Source: Verrucomicrobiales bacterium (GTDB lineage Bacteria > Verrucomicrobiota > Verrucomicrobiia > Limisphaerales > J093). Taken from it: a stretch of 64,000 bases of DNA. Within the stretch, counting starts at the first letter, position 1. Every line of letters starts with the position of its first letter. The stretch covers positions 96,525 through 160,524 of the forward strand of contig JABTUJ010000018.1 of assembly GCA_015075445.1 (NCBI GenBank). Direction: 5' to 3'. Under the pieces are notes generated by a model. That model was not told the origin of the DNA. It did not search any database and worked only from the letters and a program-made list of their open reading frames with translations. The position numbers and the translations under genes are program-made. Shown here one piece after another: positions 34,649-43,674 of this stretch.

Positions 34649-36332
34649 CGGCGAGCATGGCCAGGGCGTGCTGGCGGGCGGCGTCGGTCTGACCGCCCAG
34701 CATCCGGGCCAGCTCGGTGACTCGGCCGTCCGGGTCGAGCCGCTGCATCCGGGTGAACGTGCGGCCCTCGCGGGTCTCCTTGGTCACCGCATAATGGGCG
34801 TCAGCCGCCGCGGCCACCTGGGGCAGATGGGTCACACAGAAGACCTGGCGATGCCGCGCGATCCGGCGCATCTTGTCGCCGACCGCGTGGGCGGTTTCCC
34901 CTCCGACATTGGCATCCACCTCATCAAAGACGAGCACGGGGATTTCGTCCTCGCTGGCCAGGACGGTCTTGAGAGCCAACATCACCCGCGCCAGTTCGCC
35001 CGAGGACGCAATGGCCCGCAGCGGTCGTGCGGGCTCCCCGGGGTTGGGCGCAAACTGGAACTCGACGCTGTCAAAGCCGGTCGCGCCCACGGGCGGAAGG
35101 CCGGTCCCGGCTTCCGCCTCGGCCGCGGCGCCGATCAGGGTGACTTCGAACCGGCACTGGCGGAAGCCAAGGTCGCTGAGCTGACGGATCACCGCCTTGG
35201 TCAGGCGCGGAATGAGTTCGCGCCGGCCCGCGGTGAGGCGCCGGCCCGCGGTGAGCAGGGCCTGATCGCAGCGGGCAAGCTCGGCGTTGAGGCGTTCGAG
35301 CTCGGTGTCGCGCGATTCGAGCTGGCGGAGGCGGAGGCGGGCGTCGTCGCCAAAGGCGATCACGGCCTCGAGGGTGGGTCCGTACTTGCGCTTGAGGCTG
35401 TGCAGGAGGTTGAGCCGCTCCTCGAGGGCGTGGAGGCGCTCGGGATCGAGCTCGATCTGTTCGAGGTAACGGCCAAGGTCGGTCTGCAGCTCGCGGAGGC
35501 TGGCGATGGCCTGGGCGTGGAGGGTGACGAAGCCCTGGGCGTCGGGATCCAGGCGCGGGAGTTCCTGGAGCAGCCGACCGAGGGCACCCGCCTGGGCGAG
35601 AACGGAGGCCTCGTCTTCGCCGAGGACGCTGAGGGCCGCCTGACCCAGTTGGAGGAGGCGGGCGGCGTGCTGGGCGCGCTGGTGGTTGTGTTCGACTTCG
35701 GCCTCCTCATCGGGACGGAGCTGGGCGGCGGTGATTTCTCCGACCTGAAACCGGAGCAGGTCGAGCTGCTGGGCGTAGGTGCGTTCGTCCACCACGAGCG
35801 CGGCCTTCTGGTCCGCGAGGTCCTTGCGTTCGCGCCGTTGATCGGCGAAGGCGGTCACCTGGGGCTGAAGGCGGCCGAAGGCGTCGAGGATGGCGAGCTG
35901 CCGGGCGGGATGGAGGAGGGACTGGTGGTCATGGGGTCCGTGAACGTCCACCAGGGCATCCCCGAGTTCGGCGAGGACCGCGAGGGTGGTGGGGGTGCCG
36001 TTGACGAACTGGCGATTGACGCCGGCGGCGGTGAAGGTGCGCTTGAGGAGGAGTTGCTGGTCTTCGCAGGGTTCGAGGCCGTGCTGCTCGAGGCAGGCGT
36101 GCACGGGGGCGGCGAGGCGGCGGACGTCGAAGAGGGCCTCGACAGTGCAGGTGGTTTCGCCGGCGCGGAGGAGGGTGCGTTCGGCGCGTTCGCCGAGGAG
36201 CAGGCCAAGGGCGCCGAGGATGATGGACTTGCCCGCGCCCGTTTCGCCGGACACCACGACCAGGCCGGGCGGGAACTCGAGGGTCAGCTCGGTCACGAGG
36301 GCCAGGTTCCGGATCCGCAGCGTGGTGAGCAT
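34638..36332 (-). CDS. recN: DNA repair protein RecN
   Basis: A 564-residue SMC-like ATPase acting early in double-strand break repair by holding broken ends. The N-terminal ATP-binding lobe begins MLTTLRIRNLALVTELTLEF with Walker A GETGAGKS (29-36). The central region is coiled coil, with Gln/Leu/Glu-rich heptads at about 160-370. The C-terminal lobe has the ABC signature IASSGELARVMLALK, Walker B IPVLVFDEVDANVGG and FCVTHLPQVAA. Full length for RecN. The final residues (MLAAPP) and stop lie in a dispersed repeat, so the C-terminus may have been re-cut. It converges with the cupin gene. Confidence 0.96.
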   Translation of the reverse strand: MLTTLRIRNLALVTELTLEFPPGLVVVSGETGAGKSIILGALGLLLGERAERTLLRAGETTCTVEALFDVRRLAAPVHACLEQHGLEPCEDQQLLLKRTFTAAGVNRQFVNGTPTTLAVLAELGDALVDVHGPHDHQSLLHPARQLAILDAFGRLQPQVTAFADQRRERKDLADQKAALVVDERTYAQQLDLLRFQVGEITAAQLRPDEEAEVEHNHQRAQHAARLLQLGQAALSVLGEDEASVLAQAGALGRLLQELPRLDPDAQGFVTLHAQAIASLRELQTDLGRYLEQIELDPERLHALEERLNLLHSLKRKYGPTLEAVIAFGDDARLRLRQLESRDTELERLNAELARCDQALLTAGRRLTAGRRELIPRLTKAVIRQLSDLGFRQCRFEVTLIGAAAEAEAGTGLPPVGATGFDSVEFQFAPNPGEPARPLRAIASSGELARVMLALKTVLASEDEIPVLVFDEVDANVGGETAHAVGDKMRRIARHRQVFCVTHLPQVAAAADAHYAVTKETREGRTFTRMQRLDPDGRVTELARMLGGQTDAARQHALAMLAAPP

Positions 36333-36413
36333 GGGCAGATTTCGTTCGCGCCGAATCTGGCGGGTCGGGTAGCGTGAGGCAAAAAGAAACCGAGACGGGC
36401 AGCGTCACCGAGC

Positions 36414-37214
36414 ATGGCCTTCTGCTTCACCTTCCTGGGCACCGGCACGTCCCAAGGCGTGCCACTGATCGGGTATGATCACCCGCCGGCGTTCCTGGCC
36501 AATCCGCGCAACCACCGGACGCGGACCTCGATCTACGTGGCGACCGACGCGGTGAAGCTGGCGGTGGACACGGCGCCGGAGTTCCGGCTCCAGATGCTGC
36601 GGGAGAACATCCGGTGGCTGGACGCGGTCCTGGTGACGCACGGCCACGCGGACCACATCATGGGCATGGACGACTGCCGGCGGTTTTGCGATCTGCGCGG
36701 GGGGCCACTGCCCATCTATGCTGCGGAGGCCACGATGACTGCGTTGCGGCGGGTGTTTGCCTATGCCTTCAACGGGGGGCCGATCCCCAAGGGCTACTTC
36801 GCCCCCGCACCGCATCTGATCGACGGGCCGTTCGTGCTGGGGGACCTCGAGATCACTCCGCTCGATCTGCCGCACGGGACGATGACCACCACGGGTTTCC
36901 TCTTCTGCCAGGGCGGACAGAAGCGGCTGGCGTACCTGAGTGACTGCCAGCTCATCCCGCCCACGGTGCTCGAGCGGGTGCGCGGCGCACCGGTGGCGGT
37001 GCTCGATGCCCTCCGGCCCAAGCCGCATCCGACGCACATGTGTCTGGATGAGGCGCTGACGGCGGCGCGGCGCATTGGCGCCGGGCGAACTTATTTCACC
37101 CATCTGACGCATCACTTTGACCATGATCGCGACCAGGCCGAGCTGCCGGCCGGGGTGTGGTTTGCGTATGACGGATTGAACGTTGTCGTCGAGGAGAAGG
37201 TCGCAAGCGCATGA
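36414..37214 (+). CDS. MBL-fold metallohydrolase, PhnP-like
   Basis: A 266-residue cytoplasmic metallo-beta-lactamase-fold phosphodiesterase. Motifs are FLGTGTSQGVPLIGYDHP, IYVATDAVKLAVDTAPEFRLQ, HGHADHIMGMDD (metal ligands H-x-H-x-D-H), LDLPHGTMTTTGFLF, and LAYLSDCQ with TYFTHLTHHFDHD. PhnP hydrolyses a cyclic ribose phosphate in phosphonate catabolism, but most homologues lack phn neighbours, as here, and have unassigned roles. The gene ends in an ATGA overlap with the TIGR03790 gene, hence is coupled to it. It diverges from recN with about 80 bp between. Confidence 0.86.
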   Translation: MAFCFTFLGTGTSQGVPLIGYDHPPAFLANPRNHRTRTSIYVATDAVKLAVDTAPEFRLQMLRENIRWLDAVLVTHGHADHIMGMDDCRRFCDLRGGPLPIYAAEATMTALRRVFAYAFNGGPIPKGYFAPAPHLIDGPFVLGDLEITPLDLPHGTMTTTGFLFCQGGQKRLAYLSDCQLIPPTVLERVRGAPVAVLDALRPKPHPTHMCLDEALTAARRIGAGRTYFTHLTHHFDHDRDQAELPAGVWFAYDGLNVVVEEKVASA

Positions 37215-38920
37215 GATTGGTATTGGGGATCGTGCTCCTGGGGCTGGGCGGGGTGTGGCGAGCCACGGCGGCGCCGGCGGCCGCGTCGTCGCCCGGCAGC
37301 GAAGTGGCGGTGGTGTACAACCTGAATGTGGCGCCGGACTCTCGGCAGGTGGCGGAACATTACGCCGCGCGCCGCGGGGTGCCGCCCGAGCAGTTGATCG
37401 GACTGTCGCTGCCTTCGACCGAGACGATGACGCGGGCGGCGTTCCGCAAGCAACTGTACCGGCCCCTCGTGCAGGAGCTCGAGAAGCGCGGGCTGGTGCA
37501 GTTCGAGCAACAGCGGGTGCCGCCGCAGGACGGCGTGCCCGGCGGCAAGGTCCGGGTGCTGACGGCGAGCCGGGTGCGATACCTGGTGCTGGCCTACGGC
37601 GTGCCCTTGCGGATCACGCCCGACAAGAACCTCAAGGAACCCGGCACGGAGCAGTTGCCCGCCCCGCTGCAACGGAACGAAGCGGCCGTCGACAACGAGC
37701 TCGCCTGTCTCACGCTGCTCGAGCGCGGGGCCCTGCTGACCGGCCCTATCCTGAACCCCTTCCATGGTTCGACCAATGTGGCGGCGTTGCATCCCACCAA
37801 CGGGTTGTTCCTGGTCACCCGCCTGGACGGACCGTCCGCGCCGGTGGCACAACGGTTGGTGGACCTGGCGCTGCAGGCGGAGGCCCACGGGCTGTGGGGG
37901 CGGGGGTTCTTCGATGTGCGCGGGCTCACGAACACGGCGTACGTGAAGGGCGACGAGTGGATCCGGGCGGCTTACGAAACGGCCCGGCGCCAGGGGTTCG
38001 AGGTGGTGCTGGACGAACGGCCGGCGACCTTTCCGGCCTGGTTTCCCATGCCCCAGATCGCGCTCTACGCAGGGTGGTACGACAAGGATGTGTCGGGGCC
38101 GCTCGCACGCGAGGCCGTCGAGTTCCAGCCCGGGGCGGTGGCGTATCATCTGCACTCGTTCAGCGCGCAGACGGTGCGCGAACCCCGCAGCCGGTGGGTG
38201 GGACCGTTCCTGGACCGGGGCGTGACCGCGACCCTGGGCACCGTCGCGGAGCCGTACCTGGATCTCTCGCCGAACGTGGGCATCTTCTTCACGTTCCTGA
38301 TCAGTCTGGGCTGTAATTTCGCGGAAGCCGCGTACGTGTCCCAGCCCGTGGTCTCGTGGCAGACCACGGTGATCGGCGATCCGCTCTACCGGCCGATGGC
38401 CCGGCCGCCCGCCGAGCTGCATGCGGAACTCGAACAGCAGAACAGCGAGTGGCTCGCCTGGTCGCATCTGCGGATCGTAAACCTGAACCGGGCCAACCAT
38501 AACCCGGTGCCGGACCTCACGCCTTACCTCGAGACGCTGGATTTGACCCGGCGCAGTGCGGTGTTGAGCGAGAAGCTGGGCCGTCTGTACTCGGCGCAGG
38601 GCAGGATCGACCAGGCCATCACCCAGTACCGGGCCGCCCTGCGACTCGCCCCGTCCCCCCACCAAGCCGTCGCGCTCCGGTTGCTCCTCATCCAATTGCT
38701 CATCGAGACGGGCAAGTCCGCTGAGGCCCTGGAAGTCTACGACGCCTTCTTCGACGCGCATCCGGATCACCCGGACCTGATCCGGTTCTATCGGGAAGCC
38801 TTGCCCCTCGCGCGCCAACTCCGCGACGAACGACGTGTGGCCGCCTACCTGGCGCGCGTCGAGCAGCTCTCGCCCCCACCCGCGCCCGCCAGCACGAACC
38901 AGGCACCCAGGCAACGGTAG
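37211..38920 (+). CDS. TIGR03790-family secreted protein with TPR tail
   Basis: A 569-residue protein with a signal peptide (MRLVLGIVLLGLGGVWRATA) and the TIGR03790 domain characteristic of Verrucomicrobiota, Planctomycetota and some others: EVAVVYNLNVAPDSRQVAEHY followed by RGVPPEQLIGLSLP, YLVLAYGVPLRI, and LGCNFAEAAYVSQPVVSWQTTVIGDPLYRP. The family function is unknown. Residues of about 440-560 carry TPR-like helices (RLYSAQGRIDQAITQYRAAL, then SAEALEVYDAFFDAHPDHPD). Coupled to the MBL hydrolase by an ATGA overlap; the pair is conserved in my recollection of such genomes only as a loose pattern. Confidence 0.85.
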   Translation: MRLVLGIVLLGLGGVWRATAAPAAASSPGSEVAVVYNLNVAPDSRQVAEHYAARRGVPPEQLIGLSLPSTETMTRAAFRKQLYRPLVQELEKRGLVQFEQQRVPPQDGVPGGKVRVLTASRVRYLVLAYGVPLRITPDKNLKEPGTEQLPAPLQRNEAAVDNELACLTLLERGALLTGPILNPFHGSTNVAALHPTNGLFLVTRLDGPSAPVAQRLVDLALQAEAHGLWGRGFFDVRGLTNTAYVKGDEWIRAAYETARRQGFEVVLDERPATFPAWFPMPQIALYAGWYDKDVSGPLAREAVEFQPGAVAYHLHSFSAQTVREPRSRWVGPFLDRGVTATLGTVAEPYLDLSPNVGIFFTFLISLGCNFAEAAYVSQPVVSWQTTVIGDPLYRPMARPPAELHAELEQQNSEWLAWSHLRIVNLNRANHNPVPDLTPYLETLDLTRRSAVLSEKLGRLYSAQGRIDQAITQYRAALRLAPSPHQAVALRLLLIQLLIETGKSAEALEVYDAFFDAHPDHPDLIRFYREALPLARQLRDERRVAAYLARVEQLSPPPAPASTNQAPRQR

Positions 38921-38930
38921 GTCCGGGCTT

Positions 38931-39190
38931 CCCATGGACCTGGGTCCGGGACGCGAGCCCACGCCCGCGGCGTGCCAGACGGTAGCCGGGGGTCGAGCGA
39001 GTTCGCGAGCGAGACCCCCGGAGACGGGCGCGAGACCCCCGGAGACGGGCGTGTGCGGGCGGGCGCATCCCGGAGGGATGCCAGACTCGGACGCCTCTGT
39101 CTCCTTGAACCTGTGGCGCGAGCGTCCCGCCTGCACTTTCCGCCGTTCATGGCCCCTGAGCAGGTCCGCAAGGAACCGGACGCTTCCCAG
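38931..39190. repeat. Mosaic dispersed repeat, copy B
   Basis: Fills the 321-bp gap between the TIGR03790 gene and tsf. The CACGCCCGCGGCGTGCCAGA module (about 38957-38997) and the TTCATGGCCCCTGAGCAGGT module (about 39147-39186) are shared with 29101-29215 but in reverse order. Between them GAGACCCCCGGAGACGGGCG is doubled. No gene is supported here. Confidence 0.75.
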
Positions 39191-39241
39191 GCACTTTCCA
39201 CGTGGGGACCGGCCCCCGCAGCGGGAAGGCGCCCGGGGGCC

Positions 39242-40090
39242 TCAGGCCGCCAGCGCTTCGCCCACCTGGAACCGGACGAAGCGGCGCACCGTGATCTCGT
39301 CTCCGAGTTGCTTGGCCACCCCGGCGACGTGGTCGCGCACCGTGATCTCCGAGTTCCGCTTCACAAAGCCCTGATCCAGCAAACAGACGGTCTGGAAATA
39401 CTTCTCCAGGCGGCCCTCGACGATCTTGGCCAGCGCCGGCGCCGGCTTGTTCTTCATGAGGTCCGAGTTCGCGACAACGTCGCGTTCGCGGGCGATCGCG
39501 GCGGGATCGAGCTGTTCGCGGGTCACGGCCAGGGGACTGGCCGCGGCGATCTGGAGCGTGATGTCCTTGACGACCTGCTTGAAGTCGGGATGGGCCGCGG
39601 TGGCTTCCTGGCCCGACCCGACCTCGACGAGCACCCCCACCTTGGCGCCGGTGTGGATGTAGGCGGCGACGAGGCCGTGGCCCTGAACTTCGAACCGCTG
39701 GTGCCGCGCGATCTTGATGTTCTCCCGGATGCGGCTGACGGCGTCGGTCCGCAGGGTCTCGAGATCCGCGCCGGGTTGTTCCAGCAGGGTGCGGGCGACC
39801 TGGTCAGCGAAGGCGCGAAACAGCTCGTTCTTGGCGACGAAATCGGTTTCGCAGTTGACCTCGACGAGCACGCCGGCGCGCGCGCCGGGCACGAGGCACT
39901 GGGCGATGGCGCCCTCGCGGGCGTCACGCGCCGATTTGTGGGCGGCGGTGGCAACACCGCGTTTCCGGAGCAGATCGACGGCGGCGTCGAGGTTGCCCTG
40001 GGTTTCGACCAGGGCCTTCTTGCAGTCCATCATCCCCGCGTTGGTCATCTCGCGGAGCTTGGCGATCATTGCGGTGGTCACTTCAGCCAT
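39242..40090 (-). CDS. tsf: Translation elongation factor Ts
   Basis: A 282-residue cytoplasmic guanine-nucleotide exchange factor for EF-Tu. The N-terminal UBA-like module reads AEVTTAMIAKLREMTNAGMMDCKKALVE, and the core domain has NCETDFVAKNELF, the TDFVxxN motif that displaces Mg from EF-Tu. The length matches the standard two-subdomain form. It follows rpsB by 39 bp on the same strand, the classical rpsB-tsf operon. Confidence 0.97.
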   Translation of the reverse strand: MAEVTTAMIAKLREMTNAGMMDCKKALVETQGNLDAAVDLLRKRGVATAAHKSARDAREGAIAQCLVPGARAGVLVEVNCETDFVAKNELFRAFADQVARTLLEQPGADLETLRTDAVSRIRENIKIARHQRFEVQGHGLVAAYIHTGAKVGVLVEVGSGQEATAAHPDFKQVVKDITLQIAAASPLAVTREQLDPAAIARERDVVANSDLMKNKPAPALAKIVEGRLEKYFQTVCLLDQGFVKRNSEITVRDHVAGVAKQLGDEITVRRFVRFQVGEALAA

Positions 40091-40129
40091 AGAAATCAGC
40101 CTGGGTTCGATGGGCCTCGGAGCAACGGA

Positions 40130-41008
40130 TCAGAGCGGGAGCGGCACCAACGCCGCGGGGGCCGAGGCGGCGGCGGGCGCCGTTCCTTCCGCGGGGATAG
40201 CGGGGGCCGGCGTCTCGCCGGGGGCTGCCGGGGCCGGCGTGGGCGTCGGGCTTTCGGCAGCGGTCGGCGCAACCGTGGTAGCCTCAGTCTCCTCCTCTGC
40301 CTTGCGGCGCGCGTAGCGGGCTTCGAAATCGGCGCGCGCGTGGCCGATGGCCTGGGTGAGGACGTTGAGGATGAGACGGACCGAGCGGATGGCGTCGTCG
40401 TTGCCGGCAACGGGGAAATCCACCAGGTCCGGATCGCAGTTGGTGTCGACGATGGCGACGATCGGGATGCGGAGGCGCCGGGCTTCGGCGACCGCGTTCT
40501 TCTCGCGCCGGATGTCCACCACGAACATGATGCTCGGGTGCTTCTCCATGTTGCGGATGCCGTCGAGGTTCTTCACCAGCCGGGCCATCTCGCGGCGGAG
40601 CATGGACTGCTCCTGTTTGACGTAGTGATTGATCGAGCCGTCGGCCTCCATCTGCTCGATCTCGCGGAGCCGGTTCATCGAGCGCTTGATGGTCTTCATG
40701 TTGGTGAGCGTGCCGCCCAGCCAGCGCTCCGTCACATAGGGCTGTCCGCAGGCCTTGGCGGACTCTTTCATCGCCTCCTGCGCCTGCTTCTTGGTGCCGA
40801 CGAACAAGACCTGACCGCCCTTGCCTACGGCCTCGCGAAGGAAGGCGCAGGCGGTCTCGAGCTGCGCCAGGGTCTTGCTCAGGTCAATGATGTGGATGCC
40901 GTTGCGGGCGTCGAAGATGAAAGGCTTCATCTTCGGGTTCCAGCGGCGGGTCTGATGGCCGAAGTGAACCCCCGCCTCCAACAACTCTTTAATGCCGATG
41001 CCGATCAC
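40130..41008 (-). CDS. rpsB: 30S ribosomal protein S2
   Basis: A 292-residue S2 from GTG at 41008, chosen because a Shine-Dalgarno-like AAAGGAAA sits 5 bp upstream and the S2 N-terminus (GIKELLEAGVHFGHQTRRWNPKM) starts there; the longer ATG frame is not homologous. Diagnostic blocks are GGQVLFVGTKKQAQ, QPYVTERWLGGTLTNMKTIKRS, and PIVAIVDTNCDPDLVDFPVAGNDDA. The C-terminus has an Ala/Pro/Glu-rich tail of about 60 residues beyond the E. coli length, seen in several non-enterobacterial S2 proteins. First gene of the operon with tsf. Confidence 0.97.
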   Translation of the reverse strand: MIGIGIKELLEAGVHFGHQTRRWNPKMKPFIFDARNGIHIIDLSKTLAQLETACAFLREAVGKGGQVLFVGTKKQAQEAMKESAKACGQPYVTERWLGGTLTNMKTIKRSMNRLREIEQMEADGSINHYVKQEQSMLRREMARLVKNLDGIRNMEKHPSIMFVVDIRREKNAVAEARRLRIPIVAIVDTNCDPDLVDFPVAGNDDAIRSVRLILNVLTQAIGHARADFEARYARRKAEEETEATTVAPTAAESPTPTPAPAAPGETPAPAIPAEGTAPAAASAPAALVPLPL

Positions 41009-41261
41009 AGTTTCCTTTGGTTGCCGGTCCGCCTTTGCCGGTCGAACCGTCCCGCGGAACACGGGATTATCTTGGATGTGTTTGTGGCCAGCCCGGCCCA
41101 CCCGGGCCAGGCAACGATGAAGGCCGTTGCTCCCCGCCCGTCGCGCAGGCGAAGGGGGCGGAACCTATCAGACCGCCCCCCCGCCGCAACAGCAATCTTC
41201 GCCTCAAGCCCGCAGTGCGGATTCCGATTTACACGGGGGGGCCGCCCGTTAGGCTCCCGCC

Positions 41262-41666
41262 ATGGCTGAAATCGCTGACTACGTGAACCGCGGCGCCACG
41301 CAGGTAACCCCGGCCATGGTCGACTCGATCCTGCGGAAGCTGCCCTTGTGGAAAGCCGAGTTTACGCAGATCAACGCGCCGCATTTCCCCCACCTCGTCA
41401 GCCAGCTCGAGTTTCTGGCGGATGTCGTCGAGGACACCGCCGAGGGCGCGTACAAGGAGCTGCCCTACGTGACGCTCGCCGCGGCGGTCTTCGCGCTCGT
41501 GTATGCCCACAAAAAGGTGGATCTTATCCCGGACAGCTTCGCGACGATGGGGCGGGCGGATGACTCCAGCGTGGTTCGTGCGGTGCTGATTCAGCATGAG
41601 AAGGCCCTGGCGCGTTACGCCGGAGCCCAGGGGCTGGACTGGGCGCGGATCACGAGCAAACCATGA
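41262..41666 (+). CDS. DUF1232 (YkvA-like) protein
   Basis: A 134-residue small protein. The C-terminal half matches the DUF1232/YkvA membrane-associated family: VTLAAAVFALVYAHKKVDLIPDSFATMGRADDSSVV, with the DLIPD motif that defines the family. No TM segment is strong, only a moderately hydrophobic stretch. The function of DUF1232 is unknown. It overlaps the next start by ATGA (41663-41666), so the pair is coupled. Confidence 0.75.
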   Translation: MAEIADYVNRGATQVTPAMVDSILRKLPLWKAEFTQINAPHFPHLVSQLEFLADVVEDTAEGAYKELPYVTLAAAVFALVYAHKKVDLIPDSFATMGRADDSSVVRAVLIQHEKALARYAGAQGLDWARITSKP

Positions 41667-43132
41667 GTCACGCCACGCTGTGCCTCCTGCGGCCGGCGAA
41701 GACTTCCGGGGCCGCGGCGCCGGGCGCTCCCGTTCCCCGCCCGGTCCTTAGCACGCCCGATAAGGCGTTGCAGATCAATCTCGACCAGACCACCTACGGC
41801 ACGTTCGCGGAGATCGGCGCCGGACAGGAGGTCGCGCGCTGGTTCTTCCGCGTCGGCGGTGCCGCGGGCACCATCGCCAAGACCATGTCGGCCTACGACA
41901 TGAAGGTGAGCGATGCCATCTACGGCCCCTGCCGACGCTACGTGAGCCGGGAGCGTTTGCAGACCATGCTGCAGCATGAATACGACTTGCAGCTCGAGCG
42001 CCTCGGAGCTTCGCGCGGCGCCCAAACCCGGTTCTTTGTCTTCGCGGACACCGTGGCCGCCCGGAGCTACTCGCGACCCGGCGAGTGCCACGGCTGGCTG
42101 GGCGTCCGCTTTCAAACCCGACCGCTGGCCCCCGCCTCGGACCTCATCATCCACGTCCGGCTGCTGGACCGCGAGAACCTGGCCCAGCAGGAAGCCCTCG
42201 GCATCATGGGCGTCAACATCGTCTATGCGGCCCTGTACCTCGCGGATCAGCCGGAAACCGCCCTCCAGGCCCTGCTCGACAACCTCTCCCGCGACCGTGT
42301 CGAGGTCGACATGGTCAAGGTATCGGGGCCCGATTTCGCGTCGGTGGACCACCGTCTTCTGGCCCTGCAACTGGTCGCTCATGGCCTCACCGACGCCGCG
42401 ATGTTCACGGCCGAGGGCGAGGTCGTGCAGGCCGCCGAAGTCCTTTACCAGCGGCCGATCCTCGTGACCCGCGGCAGCTTCCGTCCGGTCACCCGCGCCA
42501 CGGTCGACCTCCTTGAATGTGCCCGCTCGGAGTTCCTTCAGGAGCCGCAACTCCAGGGGGAGAAGATGGTGGGCCTCACCGAGATGACGCTGCACCACCT
42601 GGCCGAGGACGGGGTCATCGACCACAAGGACTTCCTGGACCGCGCCGACATCCTCGGGGCGATGGGCCAGACGGTCCTGATCTCGGACTACGGCGAGTTC
42701 CACCGGCTGGCCGCCTATCTGTTCCGCTACACCAAGAAGATGATCGGCCTGGGGATGGGCGTGCCGACGCTGCGCGAGCTCTTCGAGGAGCGCTACTACC
42801 TCGATCTGGAGGGCGGCATCCTCGAATCGTTCGGCCGGCTCTTCAAGAACGACCTCAAGCTCTACGTGTACCCCTACCTGGATCCCGCCACGGGGCGGCT
42901 CGAACAAGCCAGCGACCTCCGGGTGGCCGGTCACCTGCGCCACCTCTTTGCCTACCTCATGGAAAACGGCTGCATTCGTCCCCTGATCGGCTACGCGGCC
43001 GACTGCCTGCCGATCTTCTCCCACGAGGTCCTGGCGAAGCTCCGCGCCGGCGACCCGGCCTGGGAACGGCTCGTCCCCGAGCGCGTGGCCCAGCTCATCC
43101 GCGAGCGCCGCCTCTTTGGCTATTCCGGCTGA
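41663..43132 (+). CDS. Conserved protein of unknown function
   Basis: A 489-residue, probably cytoplasmic protein of a widely distributed family that I recognise by sequence (INLDQTTYGTFAEIGAGQEV, then ARWFFRVGGAAGTIAKTMSAYDM and YGRCRRYVS-like YGPCRRYVSRERL) but whose role I do not know. It has been annotated variously as a nicotinamide-nucleotide adenylyltransferase or a TonB-dependent receptor, neither of which the sequence supports: there is no signal peptide, no barrel and no HxGH motif. The C-terminal third (FLDRADILGAMGQTVLISDYGEFHRLAAYLFRYTK) is the most conserved-looking part. It sits in a likely operon with the DUF1232 gene before it and lspA 5 bp after it. Confidence 0.7.
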   Translation: MSHATLCLLRPAKTSGAAAPGAPVPRPVLSTPDKALQINLDQTTYGTFAEIGAGQEVARWFFRVGGAAGTIAKTMSAYDMKVSDAIYGPCRRYVSRERLQTMLQHEYDLQLERLGASRGAQTRFFVFADTVAARSYSRPGECHGWLGVRFQTRPLAPASDLIIHVRLLDRENLAQQEALGIMGVNIVYAALYLADQPETALQALLDNLSRDRVEVDMVKVSGPDFASVDHRLLALQLVAHGLTDAAMFTAEGEVVQAAEVLYQRPILVTRGSFRPVTRATVDLLECARSEFLQEPQLQGEKMVGLTEMTLHHLAEDGVIDHKDFLDRADILGAMGQTVLISDYGEFHRLAAYLFRYTKKMIGLGMGVPTLRELFEERYYLDLEGGILESFGRLFKNDLKLYVYPYLDPATGRLEQASDLRVAGHLRHLFAYLMENGCIRPLIGYAADCLPIFSHEVLAKLRAGDPAWERLVPERVAQLIRERRLFGYSG

Positions 43133-43137
43133 TCCCC

Positions 43138-43656
43138 ATGGACCGCGAAAGCCAACGCCGGATTCTGAGCGTGAGCGCCCTGATCTATGTGTCGGACCAG
43201 TTGACCAAGCTGGCCGTGCTTCGCTGGCTCGGACCGTGGGTGGACGAACGCGAGGTGATTCCCGGCTTCTTCAAGCTGGTGCATTGGGGCAACACCGGTG
43301 CCGCCTGGAGCCTGTTCTCCGGCAACAACGAACTCCTCGCCTTCGTCTCGATCGTCGCCCTGGTGGTCCTCTTCCTGACCCGGGAGCGTTTCGAGATCCA
43401 CACCCGGCTCGGCCAGATCGCCCTCGGCCTCATCCTGGGCGGGATTCTCGGCAACCTCACCGACCGCCTGCGCGTGGGGCATGTGGTGGATTTCATCCGC
43501 TTCTACGTGGACCGACGGGGCGGCGGCGAGGTGGGCTTTCCCGCCTTCAACGTGGCCGACAGCGCCATCTGCGTGGGAGTAGGTCTGCTCTTCCTCCTTT
43601 CCGCCCGGGCGGAACCACGACCTGCTGCTCGTGCGCCCACGCCCGGCCCGGCCTAG
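43138..43656 (+). CDS. lspA: Lipoprotein signal peptidase (signal peptidase II)
   Basis: A 172-residue inner-membrane aspartyl protease that removes lipoprotein signal peptides. The ATG at 43138 starts 5 bp after the upstream stop. Four hydrophobic segments are visible. Motifs are WGNTGAAWSLFSG, GGILGNLTDRLRVGHVVDFI (catalytic D118) and FNVADSAICVGVG (catalytic D141), the complete active site. The longer frame beginning at 42517 is merely an open extension inside the preceding gene. The tail (RAEPRPAARAPTPGPA) is low complexity. Confidence 0.95.
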   Translation: MDRESQRRILSVSALIYVSDQLTKLAVLRWLGPWVDEREVIPGFFKLVHWGNTGAAWSLFSGNNELLAFVSIVALVVLFLTRERFEIHTRLGQIALGLILGGILGNLTDRLRVGHVVDFIRFYVDRRGGGEVGFPAFNVADSAICVGVGLLFLLSARAEPRPAARAPTPGPA

Positions 43657-43674
43657 TCCCGCACCGCCTCCCCC

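Noticed and set aside
42517..43137. N-terminal extension of LspA
   Set aside because: It overlaps the preceding gene in another frame; LspA homology begins at 43138.
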